A DNA stretch of 64,000 bases from Chthonomonas sp. UBA6659. Lineage in GTDB: Bacteria > Armatimonadota > Fimbriimonadia > Fimbriimonadales > Fimbriimonadaceae. The stretch spans positions 1 through 64,000 of the forward strand of contig DKKT01000042.1 of assembly GCA_002455425.1 (NCBI GenBank). The letters are read 5' to 3'. The notes beneath the pieces are model-generated. The model saw only the letters and a program-made list of their open reading frames with translations. It was not told the origin of the DNA and made no database searches. How positions within the stretch are numbered: position 1 is the stretch's first letter; each line of letters begins with the position of its first letter. A program made the translations under genes and the position numbers. Below, in pieces: positions 8,152 through 16,430 of this stretch.

Positions 8152-9399
8152 TCAATGGACGCCGGCGAGGCGACCCCGATGGACCCACGCAAGCGTCGTC
8201 CCGACAAGCATCACGACGGCCCCGCTTCCGATCGCGACCCTCAGACCGGCGACGCTTGCGAGCCAACCAAAGAACAACGTGCCGAACGGGCTGAGTCCGG
8301 ACAGCGCCCAGACGTGCATCGCGATCACACGACCCCGCAGATTCGGGGGCGACAGCAGCTGGAACAGGGTATTGGTCGTGTTGAACTGGACGACACTGGC
8401 CATCCCGATGAGGGCGAAGAGAGGGAACGCCAGCCAGGGGCCGGCCGCAAACGTCAGCCCGACCAATCCGAGTCCGAGGACCGCCATCGAAAGTCGAATG
8501 AGGAGCGGCTTGATCGGCAGATGGGAGATGCCCGCCAGCGAGGCGAGACCGATCACTGCACCGACTCCCACGGAAGTCATGGCTTGGCCGAGGCCGACCT
8601 TGCCAAGCCCGAGCAGTTCCTTCGCGATCGCCGGCATCAAAGAGAGATAGAAGATGCCGAAGATCGACGTGCAGCATTCCATCATGAAGAGCGCGCGGAG
8701 GCGTGCATCGCGAAGCGTGTACCTTACGCCCTCGAGAACGAGGTCGCGGATCGGGGAGGGCTCGCGGCTCTCGGCGCTGAGATCGGCGCGAATCGCGAGG
8801 ACGGCGAGGATGAGAGCCGAATAACTGAGGCCGTTCACGAGGTAGCACGTCTGGACCCCGTACTTGGCGAGGAGAAAACCGCCGATCGCGGGACCGATCA
8901 TGCGGGCCGCATTGAAGGTCAGGGCGTTGATCGGGACCGCGGCGGGAAGGTCATCGGGAGGCACGACGCGTGACAGCAGCGACTGACGGGCAGGAATCTC
9001 GATCGTGCTCATGAGCCCGTTGACGAGGCTGACGACGAGGATTTGACCGTAAGCGATGGTCCCGGTCGCCGTCGCCCACGCGAGAAACAATGCGCTGACC
9101 GCGTAAACGGACTGACTGAGGGTGAGAAGGAACCGACGGTTCATCGTGTCGACGAGGCTGCCGGCGACCATCCCGAAGAGGAAAACCGGGACCATCTGGC
9201 AGAACGACACCAGCGCAAGCTTGGCCTCGTCTTGGGTGAGTTCGAAAACGAGCCAGCCTTGGGCCACGTTCTGGACCCAGCTGCCGGTGAACGAGAAGAA
9301 TGCGCCGATCCACAGAAGCCGAAAATCGCGGTGGCGCAGGGCGCGGAACGCGGGGAACTCGCGGAGCCGCTCTCGAAGCGGACTCCGGGTGCGTTCCAT
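8152..9399 (-). CDS. MFS transporter, EntS/MFS_3-like
   Basis: 415 residues with about twelve hydrophobic segments, preceded by a basic RALRHRDFRLLW segment and GAFFSFTGSWVQNVAQGWLVFELT, the hallmark N-terminus of the MFS_3 (enterobactin exporter EntS-like) branch. The loop between helices 2 and 3 reads GSLVDTMNRR, and LSPPNLRGRVIAMHVW lies in the second half. Likely an inner-membrane exporter; the substrate is unknown. A CATACT hexamer (9406-9411 on this strand) ends 6 nt before the ATG and no Shine-Dalgarno is seen, suggesting a leaderless mRNA. The GH20 gene follows on the same strand. Confidence 0.88.
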   Translation of the reverse strand: MERTRSPLRERLREFPAFRALRHRDFRLLWIGAFFSFTGSWVQNVAQGWLVFELTQDEAKLALVSFCQMVPVFLFGMVAGSLVDTMNRRFLLTLSQSVYAVSALFLAWATATGTIAYGQILVVSLVNGLMSTIEIPARQSLLSRVVPPDDLPAAVPINALTFNAARMIGPAIGGFLLAKYGVQTCYLVNGLSYSALILAVLAIRADLSAESREPSPIRDLVLEGVRYTLRDARLRALFMMECCTSIFGIFYLSLMPAIAKELLGLGKVGLGQAMTSVGVGAVIGLASLAGISHLPIKPLLIRLSMAVLGLGLVGLTFAAGPWLAFPLFALIGMASVVQFNTTNTLFQLLSPPNLRGRVIAMHVWALSGLSPFGTLFFGWLASVAGLRVAIGSGAVVMLVGTTLAWVHRGRLAGVH

Positions 9400-9428
9400 G
9401 ATGCCAGTATGTCCGACGCTGGATTGAA

Positions 9429-9504
9429 TGGCGCGCCCGAGAAGAATCGAACTTCCGACCTACCGCTTAGAAGGCGGCTGCTCTATCCACTGAGCTACGG
9501 GCGC
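9429..9504 (-). tRNA. tRNA-Arg (anticodon UCU), CCA encoded
   Basis: Read on the minus strand the 76 bases fold into a complete cloverleaf. The acceptor stem GCGCCCG/CGGGCGC pairs at all seven positions. The D stem is GCTC/GAGC, the anticodon stem GCCGC/GCGGT with loop CTTCTAA, and the T arm GGAAG-TTCGATT-CTTCT. Anticodon TCT decodes AGA/AGG. The discriminator is G and CCA is encoded (9429-9431). It lies between the divergent MFS and histidine-kinase genes. Confidence 0.95.
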
Positions 9505-9567
9505 ACTTCGCACGATTGTACCGGCCCCCGTTTGCGTGTCCTGGTCGGCAGGTAGACTCCGGTTCCG

Positions 9568-10872
9568 ATGCCGGAACAGTCCCCCCTCTTGCAAGCCGTA
9601 CACCTTGCGTCGCGCAAGCTCGCCAGCGGGGCCAATTTCGACACCGTCCTCAAAGAGGTTCTGGAGATCTGCGTCGAGGCGGTCGGCGCGTCGGGCGGAA
9701 CGATCTATCTTCACGACAAAGCGACGAAGCGGCTGATCTTTCAGCATGTGCTCCCGGAGGAGGTCGCGGAGAAGCTACCGTTCAAAGATCTGCCCGACAA
9801 TTTCGGTGTCGTCGGCTCCGTCTATCACAGTCGCAAGACGGAAATCAGCCATTTTGAGACCAAGCGTGACGAGGAGGCCGAAGGCAAGGTCGAGAAGGCG
9901 GTCGGCGTCACCGTCCGAACGATGATCACGGTCCCGCTCATGATGGAGGACGAGGATCCGATCGGCGTCGTCCAGCTCATCAACAAGACCGAAGGCGAGT
10001 TCAACGAGAGCGACGCGCTCGTGCTCGACACGGTTTCCGCCATCTCGACCATGGCCTATCTGAATTCGCGGTTGATGGATGAGCAGAGCCGAGCTTCGCA
10101 ACTGCTCGGCATGGGCCGCATTGCGCACGACATCAAGAACCTTGCGTTCGCGCTTCAGGCCAATGTCAGCTTCAGTGATCCGGCCGTCAATGCCCTTCGC
10201 CAGTTTGCCGATGAAAAGGCCGGGGGCGACGCGGAGCTTCTCATGAACGTCGACCTCGTGGATTCCATGTTCGACGAACTGAACCTCTCGATCGAACGCG
10301 TGGCGCGCTACTCGACGCTGATCAGCGACCTGTCGGCGGGAAAGGAACTCAAACCGACGATGAAGTGCGGGAAGATGTCGGAGACGATCCAACTCAGCGC
10401 CGCCTACATGGAGTCGGAAGGGCGCGCGAACAGCATCGCGATCCGCTACGAGATCGACGAGGCGGCCCCACCGACCATGCACGACGAGATGTACCTGTTC
10501 CGGATCGTGCAGAACCTGGTGAGCAACGCGATCAAGGCTTCGAGCGAGGTGGTCCCAGAGGGCATCCGAGCGCGGGCGATGTACGACGACGAGCCGGCCT
10601 ACGAAACGGTGGTCGTCCGCTACGTTTTCAACGACGGGCACCATGTGGTCGAAATCGAAGACCATGGTCCCGGCATGACCCGGGACACTGCGGACAAGAT
10701 TCTCTCCGGTTCAGCCAGGAGCGTTTGGCAGAAGAACACCGGATCAGGCTGGGGTACCCGCATCGTCCTCGAACTCGCCGCGACCCATCAAGCCATCGTT
10801 TCCATCGATTCCGAAATCGGCAAGGGGAGTACGTTCCGGCTCCGGTTCCCTCACGCGGACTGCGATGGGTAG
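9568..10872 (+). CDS. GAF-domain sensor histidine kinase
   Basis: 434 residues, no membrane segments, so probably cytosolic. An N-terminal GAF domain (~20-165) is followed by a dimerisation/phosphoacceptor helix with GRIAHDIKNLAF, where the His is the likely phosphorylation site, and a HATPase_c domain: N-box QNLVSNAIKAS, G1 box EDHGPGM, G2 box GSGWGTRI. No response-regulator gene is adjacent. A TAGACT hexamer (9553-9558) lies 9 nt before the ATG. The stop overlaps the upstream part of the zinc-ribbon frame, so the three genes 9568-12441 probably form one operon. Confidence 0.88.
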   Translation: MPEQSPLLQAVHLASRKLASGANFDTVLKEVLEICVEAVGASGGTIYLHDKATKRLIFQHVLPEEVAEKLPFKDLPDNFGVVGSVYHSRKTEISHFETKRDEEAEGKVEKAVGVTVRTMITVPLMMEDEDPIGVVQLINKTEGEFNESDALVLDTVSAISTMAYLNSRLMDEQSRASQLLGMGRIAHDIKNLAFALQANVSFSDPAVNALRQFADEKAGGDAELLMNVDLVDSMFDELNLSIERVARYSTLISDLSAGKELKPTMKCGKMSETIQLSAAYMESEGRANSIAIRYEIDEAAPPTMHDEMYLFRIVQNLVSNAIKASSEVVPEGIRARAMYDDEPAYETVVVRYVFNDGHHVVEIEDHGPGMTRDTADKILSGSARSVWQKNTGSGWGTRIVLELAATHQAIVSIDSEIGKGSTFRLRFPHADCDG

Positions 10873-10888
10873 TCCCATAATCGGATCC

Positions 10889-11383
10889 ATGAACGGAGCC
10901 CCTTGCGTCAACTGCGCACAGCCGATGACGGCCCTGAACTTCCGGGACGTCCCGATCTCGGTCTGTCCCCGCTGCCACGGGCTGTGGTTTCCGGGCGAGT
11001 CGGTACGGATCGTCCGTACGATGGACACCGACCGCCTGAGCCAACTCGAGGCCCTCAACAAACCGGTCGCCCACGTCCCGGCCCCGTCCGCCGGACGTTT
11101 TTGCCCCGACGACATGAACGAGCTTCGGAAGCACCCCTATGCCTTCGATCGCCAGGTGGTCGTCGAGGGATGCGACACGTGCGAGGGGATTTGGTTCGAT
11201 GCCGGGGAACTCGACACGCTTGAGGAGGCGCTGGCCCTCAAGGAGACGGCCGGCCCGCCACCCGCCGCCAAGCAGACTGCGGCGATCGCCGAGGTCGAGC
11301 ATCTGGGCGAGATGGAGCACCTCTCGAAGGTGAACGCTGCACTGGAAGCGATCCGGCATCGAATCCTCTGGCCCGGCCTTTGA
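10889..11383 (+). CDS. TFIIB-type zinc-ribbon protein (zf-TFIIB family)
   Basis: 164 residues with two zinc ribbons. The first is CVNCAQPM ... CPRCHGLWFPGES; the second begins with a single Cys (FCPDDM) and ends in CDTCEGIWFDAGEL. The C-x-x-C-x-G-x-W-F-D-x-G-E-L end is the signature of the zf-TFIIB family, whose biochemical role is unknown. A longer frame from ATG 10865 overlaps the kinase stop; ATG 10889 is preferred because CATAAT (10876-10881) lies 7 nt before it and the protein then begins MNGAPCVNC. The stop TGA overlaps the next start by one base. Confidence 0.82.
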   Translation: MNGAPCVNCAQPMTALNFRDVPISVCPRCHGLWFPGESVRIVRTMDTDRLSQLEALNKPVAHVPAPSAGRFCPDDMNELRKHPYAFDRQVVVEGCDTCEGIWFDAGELDTLEEALALKETAGPPPAAKQTAAIAEVEHLGEMEHLSKVNAALEAIRHRILWPGL

Positions 11384-12441
11384 TGGATCGCTCGCGGTAC
11401 TTCGATCACGCCGCGACGACCCCGGTCGACGCGTTCGTGCGCGAAGCCATGATGCCGTTTCTCGGTGACGACTGCGGGAACGCCCACTCGCTCCACCAAT
11501 GGGGACTGCGTGCCCGCGAAGCCGTCGAAGGCGCACGGCAGGCGGTGGCCCGCTTGCTCGGGGCCGAGGACCCGAGCGAAGTCGTGTTCACGAGCGGAGC
11601 GACCGAGAGCAACAACACGGTGCTTGCGGCTTTCGACTCGGTAGCCGTGTCTCCGTTCGAACACAGCTCGGTACGCGAGCCGGCGCTTAGTCGTGGAGCG
11701 TGGATCATGAGCAACGAGGGTTGGACGCTGTCCCCGCCATCACCGGTCGAACTCGTCAGTGTCATGACGGTCAACAATGAAACCGGGGCCCTCTTGACGA
11801 TGCCGGAGTGCCCGGGCGCGATGCGCCATACCGATGCAACCCAGGCCGTCGGCAAGCTCGCGTTCGATGCCACGGCGTACGACTTCGTGAGTTGCAGCGG
11901 ACATAAGTTCTACGGTCCCAAAGGCGTCGGGGCGCTGTTTCTACGTGGTGCCGAGCCGATCGAACCCCTCCTGCGCGGCGGCGGTCAGGAGCACGGTGTT
12001 CGCGCGGGCACCTTGAACGTCCCGGGCATCGTTGGCATGGGGATGGCGGCCGAGCTCGCGCACGAGCGGAGGATTCACGACTTTGATCACGCGGTCGCCC
12101 TGCGCGGCGCGCTCTTTGCGGGAATCGAGCCGGTTCCCGACTGCTTCGTGTTCAGTCCGGAGCACGCCTCCCCGTACATCGTCTCGCTCGCGTTCGCCGG
12201 GGTCCAGGGCGAGTCTCTGGTGATCGAGTTGGACCGCCTCGGATTCGCGATTTCGAGTGGGGCCGCCTGCAGCTCTGGGAGCACCGAACCTAGCCCGGTG
12301 CTGACGGCGCTGGGACTTTCGGAAGACCTGGTGCGCGGTGCGATTCGGATCAGTTTTGGTCGCGAAAACACGCTTGAATCGGTCGAATCGCTGGCAAAGA
12401 ACCTCGCAGAGGCCGTTCTTGCGCTGAGAACGCTCGGATAA
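11383..12441 (+). CDS. NifS/IscS-like cysteine desulfurase (class V aminotransferase)
   Basis: 352 residues. PLP-dependent removal of sulfur from cysteine, leaving alanine and an enzyme persulfide for Fe-S clusters or thio-modification. Visible motifs: N-terminal YFDHAATTPV, TSGATESNN, the PLP lysine in SCSGHKFYGPKG, RAGTLNVPGI, and the catalytic-loop cysteine in SSGAACSSGS. Slightly short for IscS (about 400) and lacking an adjacent iscU, so a NifS-like tRNA-thiolation or general role is possible. Start: TGATG overlap with the zinc-ribbon gene puts the ATG at 11383; a TTG directly before it is less likely. Confidence 0.9.
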   Translation: MDRSRYFDHAATTPVDAFVREAMMPFLGDDCGNAHSLHQWGLRAREAVEGARQAVARLLGAEDPSEVVFTSGATESNNTVLAAFDSVAVSPFEHSSVREPALSRGAWIMSNEGWTLSPPSPVELVSVMTVNNETGALLTMPECPGAMRHTDATQAVGKLAFDATAYDFVSCSGHKFYGPKGVGALFLRGAEPIEPLLRGGGQEHGVRAGTLNVPGIVGMGMAAELAHERRIHDFDHAVALRGALFAGIEPVPDCFVFSPEHASPYIVSLAFAGVQGESLVIELDRLGFAISSGAACSSGSTEPSPVLTALGLSEDLVRGAIRISFGRENTLESVESLAKNLAEAVLALRTLG

Positions 12442-12705
12442 GCCTACTCGTTGTGCAACGTTGGGCAAAGAAAAGACGTTGACAACTACTGGCACTTCCT
12501 GTGCCTGACACTCGAACAGTTCCCCGCTCGGTCCTTTGTCGGACTGAGAGTTGGCGGATCCGCCAAGTTGTGATAGTGTAAAGGTGAGACGTCGATTCGA
12601 TGGTGCGTTTTCGAATTTTCGTTGAAGGAAGCATCTCAACCGATGTCGAACCCGGGGAAGGTTCGTCTGAAGGGTTGAGGCGAGTCATTGGAGGTTACCG
12701 AACGA
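12442..12705. other. 264-bp upstream region of the sigma-factor gene
   Basis: The largest non-coding gap of the window. It holds a TTGACA at 12479-12484 without an evident -10 at normal distance, the perfect palindrome at 12551-12566, the possible -10 TAGTGT at 12574-12579, and a GGAGG (12690-12694) 11 nt before the chosen start. No RNA gene was recognised. Confidence 0.4.
12551..12579 (+). promoter_or_regulatory. Perfect 16-bp palindrome with possible promoter before the sigma gene
   Basis: TTGGCGGATCCGCCAA (12551-12566) is its own reverse complement. Its left half supplies a TTGGCG that could serve as a -35 box, 17 bp before TAGTGT (12574-12579) as a weak -10. A dimeric repressor bound here would cover the promoter. 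The promoter assignment is weak; the palindrome itself is certain. Confidence 0.4.
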
Positions 12706-13845
12706 ATGCCGATTGAGAACGGGGTGCAGTCCCAGCCAAGACGGGGTAAGCCGATTACGGTGCGCAACAACGCGCGACAGCCGTACTCGCCCGTTGCTGC
12801 GCATGCTCTCATCGACGATCCGAGCATCGAGCCGGGCGAAGACGATCTGTTGGAGCTCGCCGAGGGCGACGAGGAAGTCGAGGAAGTCGAGGCTGCTCCT
12901 GTCCACGATGACAGCGAAGAGCTCGAAATGTGGATGCGGCAGACCCGCCGCGCCCACCTGCTGACGCCTGCCCAAGAGGAGGACCTCGCCAAGCGGGTCC
13001 AGGCTCGCGACCTTGCCGAAGGCGGCAAGCTGGCCGAGCTCGCCAAGCTTCTGGGACGTGAGTCCGATTTCACCGAATTCGATATCAAGATGATCGTGAA
13101 GTCGGGCATCGAGGCGAAGCAGCACCTTATCGAGTCGAACCTTCGTCTCGTCGTGTCGATCGCGAAGAAGTACAACGCTCGCGGCATTCCGCTGGCCGAC
13201 CTGATCCAGGAAGGCAATCTCGGATTGATCCGCGCGGTCGAGAAGTTCGACTGGCGGAAGGGTTTCCGATTCAGCACGTACGCGACATGGTGGATTCGGC
13301 GCGCGATCGCTCGCGCGATCATCAACCAGGGCCGCACGATCCGGATTCCGGTGTACGTCGCCGAACTCATCAACAAGGTGATGAAGACGGCGAATCGGCT
13401 CCAGCAGGACCTGCATCGCGAGCCGACGCCGGACGAAGTCGCGACGGAAGTCGCGATGTCCTCGGACCGCGTGCAGGAGATGATGCGGGTCGCGGTTGAG
13501 CCTCTGTCCCTCGAGACCCCGGTCGGAGAGAAGGACAATAGCTCGATTGGAGACTTCATTCCGTCGACGAACATGCCGTCGCCGGGTGAGGTGACCTGGA
13601 CGCTGATTCGCCGCGAAGAGATCGACGGCATCCTCGGACGCCTCACGTCGCGCGAGCGCGACGTCGTGCGGCTCCGCTTCGGTCTCGACGATGGCCGCGC
13701 CCGCACCCTCGAAGAGGTCGGGAGCGCACTCAACGTCACCCGCGAGCGGGTCCGGCAGATCGAGCTCCGCGCGATGAAGAAGCTCCGCCATATCGGTCAG
13801 GAACTGACCGCGCAGGGCTTCACGATCACGCCATCCCCGAATTGA
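12706..13845 (+). CDS. RNA polymerase sigma factor, sigma-70 family group 1/2
   Basis: 379 residues. An acidic N-terminal stretch (~40-80) is followed by region 1.2 (MWMRQTRRAHLLTPAQEED), region 2 (LIESNLRLVVSIAKKY, DLIQEGNLGLIRAVEKFDWR and FSTYATWWIRRAI, the -10 recognition and melting elements), region 3 and region 4 (SRERDVVRLRFGL, LEEVGSALNVTRERVRQIE, the -35 HTH). It resembles RpoD/SigA, but the N-terminus is short, so it may be the housekeeping factor or a group 2 paralogue. Start: the frame opens at a TTG (12688), but ATG 12706 has GGAGG 11 nt upstream. A strong terminator follows at 13868. Confidence 0.9.
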   Translation: MPIENGVQSQPRRGKPITVRNNARQPYSPVAAHALIDDPSIEPGEDDLLELAEGDEEVEEVEAAPVHDDSEELEMWMRQTRRAHLLTPAQEEDLAKRVQARDLAEGGKLAELAKLLGRESDFTEFDIKMIVKSGIEAKQHLIESNLRLVVSIAKKYNARGIPLADLIQEGNLGLIRAVEKFDWRKGFRFSTYATWWIRRAIARAIINQGRTIRIPVYVAELINKVMKTANRLQQDLHREPTPDEVATEVAMSSDRVQEMMRVAVEPLSLETPVGEKDNSSIGDFIPSTNMPSPGEVTWTLIRREEIDGILGRLTSRERDVVRLRFGLDDGRARTLEEVGSALNVTRERVRQIELRAMKKLRHIGQELTAQGFTITPSPN

Positions 13846-13855
13846 TCGGGCGACG

Positions 13856-14290
13856 ATGAACGACCGAGAACCGCCACAGAGCCAAGCGCCGGTGGCGGTT
13901 TCGTCTTTTCGACCCTGCCCCTCCGCATTGGCGCTCGGCAAAGTTCCGGCCCGGCAATGGCGGACACGGGCCGACGTGGCTCGTCTCCTCGAATCGCTAC
14001 GCGCCCGCATCGAGTCGAACCCGGCGGAGTCGGCGACGAATCGCGAACTTGCCAACGCGATCGGTCTTTCGGAACACCACCTCGTGCGCCTCTTTCGGGC
14101 GACTTACGGCCAGAGCCCCGCAAGGTATCGATCGGAGATCCGCCTCCAGACCGCACGACGACGGATCCAAGCCGGGGATCCGATCGGGGAGGCCGCCCTT
14201 GCCGCGGGCTACTCGAGCGTGCCGAGTTTCACTCGCCTGTTCGTCCGGCGCTTTGGACGCTCGCCAAGTACGTTCCGCGCTCTAGGATAA
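13856..14290 (+). CDS. AraC-family helix-turn-helix protein
   Basis: Up to 144 residues; almost all of it is an AraC-type DNA-binding domain: first HTH with TNRELANAIGLSEHHLVRLF, then GQSPARYRSEIRLQTARRRI and the second HTH IGEAALAAGYSSVPSFTRLF, ending FGRSPSTFRALG. No ligand-binding domain is attached, so it is a stand-alone short regulator. The ATG at 13856 is doubtful because the terminator at 13868-13909 lies within its first codons; TTG 13928 or GTG 13976 would start after it and keep the whole domain. Target genes are unknown; the VOC gene follows 33 bp downstream. Confidence 0.8.
   Translation: MNDREPPQSQAPVAVSSFRPCPSALALGKVPARQWRTRADVARLLESLRARIESNPAESATNRELANAIGLSEHHLVRLFRATYGQSPARYRSEIRLQTARRRIQAGDPIGEAALAAGYSSVPSFTRLFVRRFGRSPSTFRALG
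13868..13909 (+). terminator. Intrinsic terminator of the sigma-factor gene
   Basis: A 9-bp perfect stem, AACCGCCAC (13869-13877) with GTGGCGGTT (13892-13900), a 14-nt loop, and a T-rich tail TTTCGTCTTTT. It begins 23 bp after the sigma stop codon and lies inside the longest possible reading frame of the next gene. Confidence 0.8.
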
Positions 14291-14312
14291 GGCGACAAGA
14301 CTCGGGCCTGAC

Positions 14313-14318
14313 TACACT
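14313..14318 (+). promoter_or_regulatory. -10 hexamer TACACT for the VOC gene
   Basis: TACACT ends 5 nt before the ATG at 14324. Transcription would begin at or next to the start codon, giving a leaderless mRNA. No Shine-Dalgarno is present. Confidence 0.5.
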
Positions 14319-14323
14319 AGGGC

Positions 14324-14677
14324 ATGGTGTTGAATCGGATCTGCCACATCGAGTTCCAAGTCACGGATATCGCCCGAGCCCAGCGGTTCTTCGAAGGTCT
14401 GTTCGGATGGACGTTCCGGCCCTTTCACGACGACATGGTCGTGTTCGGCTTCGGCGACGAGCACATCGGCGGGCTTCAGCGAGTGGATGTGCTGACCACG
14501 GGGAGTTCCCCCTCGATCTGGTTCCGCGTCGAGGACATCGACGCCCTCATTGCCAAGGCAGTGGCCCTCGGCGGGAGCGCTCCCGAACCGAAACACCCGG
14601 TGCCGGGGGTGGGGCATTCGGTCGCGGTCCGTGATCCCGACGGCAACCCGGTGGGCCTCGTTCAGTACGCGGCATAG
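14324..14677 (+). CDS. VOC-superfamily (glyoxalase/bleomycin-resistance fold) protein
   Basis: 117 residues forming one VOC module: beta strand ICHIEFQVTDIARAQRFFEGLFGW at the start, and RDPDGNPVGLVQY at the end, the typical final strand with the metal-ligand position. HIEFQ and the terminal region supply candidate metal ligands (His8 region, Glu). Such single-domain proteins dimerise; substrates range from methylglyoxal adducts to antibiotics and cannot be predicted here. Confidence 0.85.
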   Translation: MVLNRICHIEFQVTDIARAQRFFEGLFGWTFRPFHDDMVVFGFGDEHIGGLQRVDVLTTGSSPSIWFRVEDIDALIAKAVALGGSAPEPKHPVPGVGHSVAVRDPDGNPVGLVQYAA

Positions 14678-14728
14678 CCGCGACCACGGAGGTCCCGGAA
14701 CGTCAGCAAAGGTGCTGGTTCATCGAGC

Positions 14729-14771
14729 AAAAAAGGAGACCCCTTGCCTCCATTGGTCGGCAAGGGGTCTC
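14729..14771 (-). terminator. Intrinsic terminator of the exported fibre-like gene
   Basis: A 13-bp perfect stem, GAGACCCCTTGCC (14736-14748) with its complement at 14759-14771 and a 10-nt loop. On the minus strand it is followed by C and six T (14729-14734), a textbook terminator for the gene ending at 14778. Confidence 0.88.
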
Positions 14772-14777
14772 TTGGCG

Positions 14778-16430
14778 TCAAGGGCGATTGGATCGGTTGG
14801 CCCTGGCGCGCTTGGCCGCGATCGACTGCAGGCGAGCGTTCCATTGCTGTTGCTCGTCGCCGGCAGGCAGAGCGTCGTTCCAAGGGCGTACGGCTTGGTA
14901 GTCTTCGTGGCCCTTGCGGACGGCTTCAATCCGCCAGTCGAATTCGACGTTCGCCTTGCCGCCGCCAAGTTCCTTGACGATGATCATGCCGTTGGTCTTC
15001 TTCACAAACAGGCCTCGGCAGTCGTCGAGCGGGGTGACTTGAATGGTCGCGGTGGCGAGGTTGGCGAGCTTGAGGTAGTGATCGGGGAGGTCGATGACGG
15101 CTTGGCCATTGACAAGCCGGCCCGTGCCTCGGGTGTACATCGCGGCTTCCGGTCCTTCAACGCAAGCGTAGACGATGTTGTAGCGTGGATCGGTCGGGTC
15201 AGGGACTACGAAATTCTTCGTGTCGGCGGACACGATGCCATTCCCGGCGGCGTCGACAAACAGTTGAGCTTGAAGGGCGCCGGCACTGTCACAGGCGGCC
15301 AGATATCCGTTGTCAGGGCTTCCATTGAGAAAGGTCAAACGGGTGTTTAGGTTTCCGTTCGGCCCGTATGTGTTGATAAGACCTGCAGCACCCGCCGCAT
15401 TGGGAACCAGTTTGATCTTCTCAGTGGCTCCCGTGAAAAGGCTGATTTTGCTCTGGTCGGCACCGTTGATATCCCCCGCATTGATCGAAAACGCTCCACC
15501 GGTGACTTTGGAGAGTGACGCAGCATCCGAAGTGAGCCTGGCGTTTCCCACCGTTCCCCAACTGGCGACTCCGGTCGCGTTTCCGAGCATGACCGTGTTG
15601 GCTGCCGCACCATTCGTCATCGTGAAGTTACTCGTCGTCGTGCGAGCATTCACGGTAACGGCAGCATCGAAGGTGTTTGCCGCCGTAAATGTCTGGATTG
15701 CATCTAACAGCGCGACGTTATTGCTAAGCCGAGCGTCGTTGATCGTTCCGGTCAGGTTCTGTGCGTTGGTGTAGTAGGCACCATCCTGACCATCGAGCCA
15801 ATCGGCGTTCAGGTTTGTGACGAGCGCGGTGCTGCCAACTTCGAGGACACTCGCGTATAGGCCCTTGCCGCCCGTGAAGTATCCGGCGTAACCGCTTGCG
15901 GAATTGGTTTGCCCGTACACGCCGTAGTTGAGACCCGAGGTTGCGCTGCCAAGAAAGAAGCCGCCGAAACCCGACGTGCTCTCGCTCCTCCCCTTCACGC
16001 CCGAACTTGCGCCCGTCGAGGAGTTGGCAATTCCAAAGACCCCTGAACCCGATACGCTTTCGGTAAAGCCGCCGACGCCCGGTATGGCCCCTGTCAACGC
16101 GCTGTTCTTGCCGGTGACGATGGCATCCCCGGTCGTGGCAGAGCTATTGACCACAAGCGGACTTGGGATGCCGGTAAGGAACGCGGGGGCACCCGTCACG
16201 TTAGCCCAACTCAGATTGGTGAGGCCAGCGCCACCGCCCACGAATTGGCTCGCTCTGGCGGTGCCGCTGACGTTGATGTTGCCGTTCTGGGCAAACCCAG
16301 GCGTGTTGGGTTGGAGAATGACCAGACCTTGGGCGATTTGGGCCTGTCCGGGCTTCGAAACGACGGTGCCAAGCGAGACGACGGCGACTGCCGTGATGAC
16401 GGCGAATGAGTACTTGGTTGATTTGTTCAT
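14778..16430 (-). CDS. Exported tail-fibre-like surface protein
   Basis: 550 residues with a signal peptide (MNKSTK, hydrophobic FAVITAVAVVSLGTVV, likely cleavage near GQA-QIA). The middle is low in charge and rich in Gly, Ser, Thr, Asn and Ala, with fibre-type repeats such as ASQFVGGGAGLTNL, VGNARLTSD and LNADWLDGQDGAYYTNAQN, which is common in phage tail fibres and bacterial surface proteins. The end carries YACVEGPEAAMYTRGTGRL, a motif of many uncharacterised exported proteins, and a charged tail (DEQQQWNARLQSIAAKRARA). Possibly a trimeric stalk. Translation is coupled to the small upstream gene by a 4-nt ATGA overlap. Function unknown; likely under the SARP-type regulator. Confidence 0.82.
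   Translation of the reverse strand: MNKSTKYSFAVITAVAVVSLGTVVSKPGQAQIAQGLVILQPNTPGFAQNGNINVSGTARASQFVGGGAGLTNLSWANVTGAPAFLTGIPSPLVVNSSATTGDAIVTGKNSALTGAIPGVGGFTESVSGSGVFGIANSSTGASSGVKGRSESTSGFGGFFLGSATSGLNYGVYGQTNSASGYAGYFTGGKGLYASVLEVGSTALVTNLNADWLDGQDGAYYTNAQNLTGTINDARLSNNVALLDAIQTFTAANTFDAAVTVNARTTTSNFTMTNGAAANTVMLGNATGVASWGTVGNARLTSDAASLSKVTGGAFSINAGDINGADQSKISLFTGATEKIKLVPNAAGAAGLINTYGPNGNLNTRLTFLNGSPDNGYLAACDSAGALQAQLFVDAAGNGIVSADTKNFVVPDPTDPRYNIVYACVEGPEAAMYTRGTGRLVNGQAVIDLPDHYLKLANLATATIQVTPLDDCRGLFVKKTNGMIIVKELGGGKANVEFDWRIEAVRKGHEDYQAVRPWNDALPAGDEQQQWNARLQSIAAKRARANRSNRP

Noticed and set aside
12479..12484. TTGACA as -35 of the sigma-gene promoter
   Set aside because: No acceptable -10 lies 16-18 bp downstream.
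14778..16430. Phage tail fibre, hence a prophage remnant
   Set aside because: It has a signal peptide and no other phage gene, integrase or attachment site is near.
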